Below are positions 5,933 to 5,933 of a stretch of DNA of 5,933 nucleotides, piece after piece (positions within the stretch are counted from its first letter, which is position 1; the number at the start of each line of letters is the position of its first letter). A model generated the notes under the pieces. The model saw only the letters and a list, made by a program, of their open reading frames with translations. It was not told the origin of the DNA and did no database searches. A program made the translations under genes and the position numbers. Where the stretch lies: contig JAFUQY010000388.1 of the NCBI GenBank assembly GCA_017472105.1, positions 1 to 5,933 of the forward strand, given 5' to 3'. The DNA comes from Clostridia bacterium (GTDB lineage: Bacteria > Bacillota_A > Clostridia > Oscillospirales > CAG-272).

Positions 5933-5933
5933 G

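Noticed and set aside
2..5933. tRNA, rRNA, prophage, transposase or defence-system genes
   Set aside because: I saw no cloverleaf with conserved T-loop, no rRNA motifs, and no transposase, integrase, nuclease-toxin or restriction motifs in any plausible coding frame.

Overview
The window looks like chromosome from an anaerobic, probably gut-associated member of the Clostridia (Bacillota), with a moderate to fairly high GC content. This is inferred from protein style (a clostridial-type three-membrane-segment cardiolipin synthase, an XRE regulator with a long helical tail, a clostridial-type Cu/Zn-SOD-like protein), strong AGGAG-type ribosome binding sites and a textbook sigma-A promoter. No species can be named from sequence reading alone.

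Layout. Positions 2-2753 (+ strand) hold two genes that look like one transcription unit: a cardiolipin synthase (cls) and, 13 bases later, an AI-2E-family multi-pass membrane protein. They end at a long hairpin (2759-2803). Next to it is a second, imperfect 53-base palindrome (2831-2883) resembling a dispersed REP/MITE-type element. Converging on this point from the right is a minus-strand XRE-family regulator with a large C-terminal helical region (4013 to 2895). It has its own extended -10 promoter and an upstream set of CAACG/CGTTG motifs containing a perfect 16-base palindrome.

Farther right, also on the minus strand, is a single-domain GH43 glycoside hydrolase (5365 to 4385), driven by a perfect TTGACA-17-TATAAT promoter. 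Its 3' end runs into a tandem duplication of about 93-94 bases that is rich in nested inverted repeats, followed by a terminator-like hairpin (4189 to 4145). The right edge carries the C-terminal 134 codons of a Cu/Zn superoxide dismutase-like gene (sodC-like), closed by a clear intrinsic terminator (5519 to 5481) before the GH43 promoter begins.

The genes do not form one pathway: membrane lipid synthesis with a membrane permease-like protein, a stand-alone regulator, a cytosolic arabinoside/xyloside-type hydrolase, and an oxidative-stress-type enzyme. Apart from the cls pair, each appears to be its own transcription unit. No convincing new multi-gene system is visible. The most unusual material is non-coding: the tandem structured repeat at 4219-4396, the GC-rich palindrome at 2831-2883 and the operator-like array at 4084-4128.
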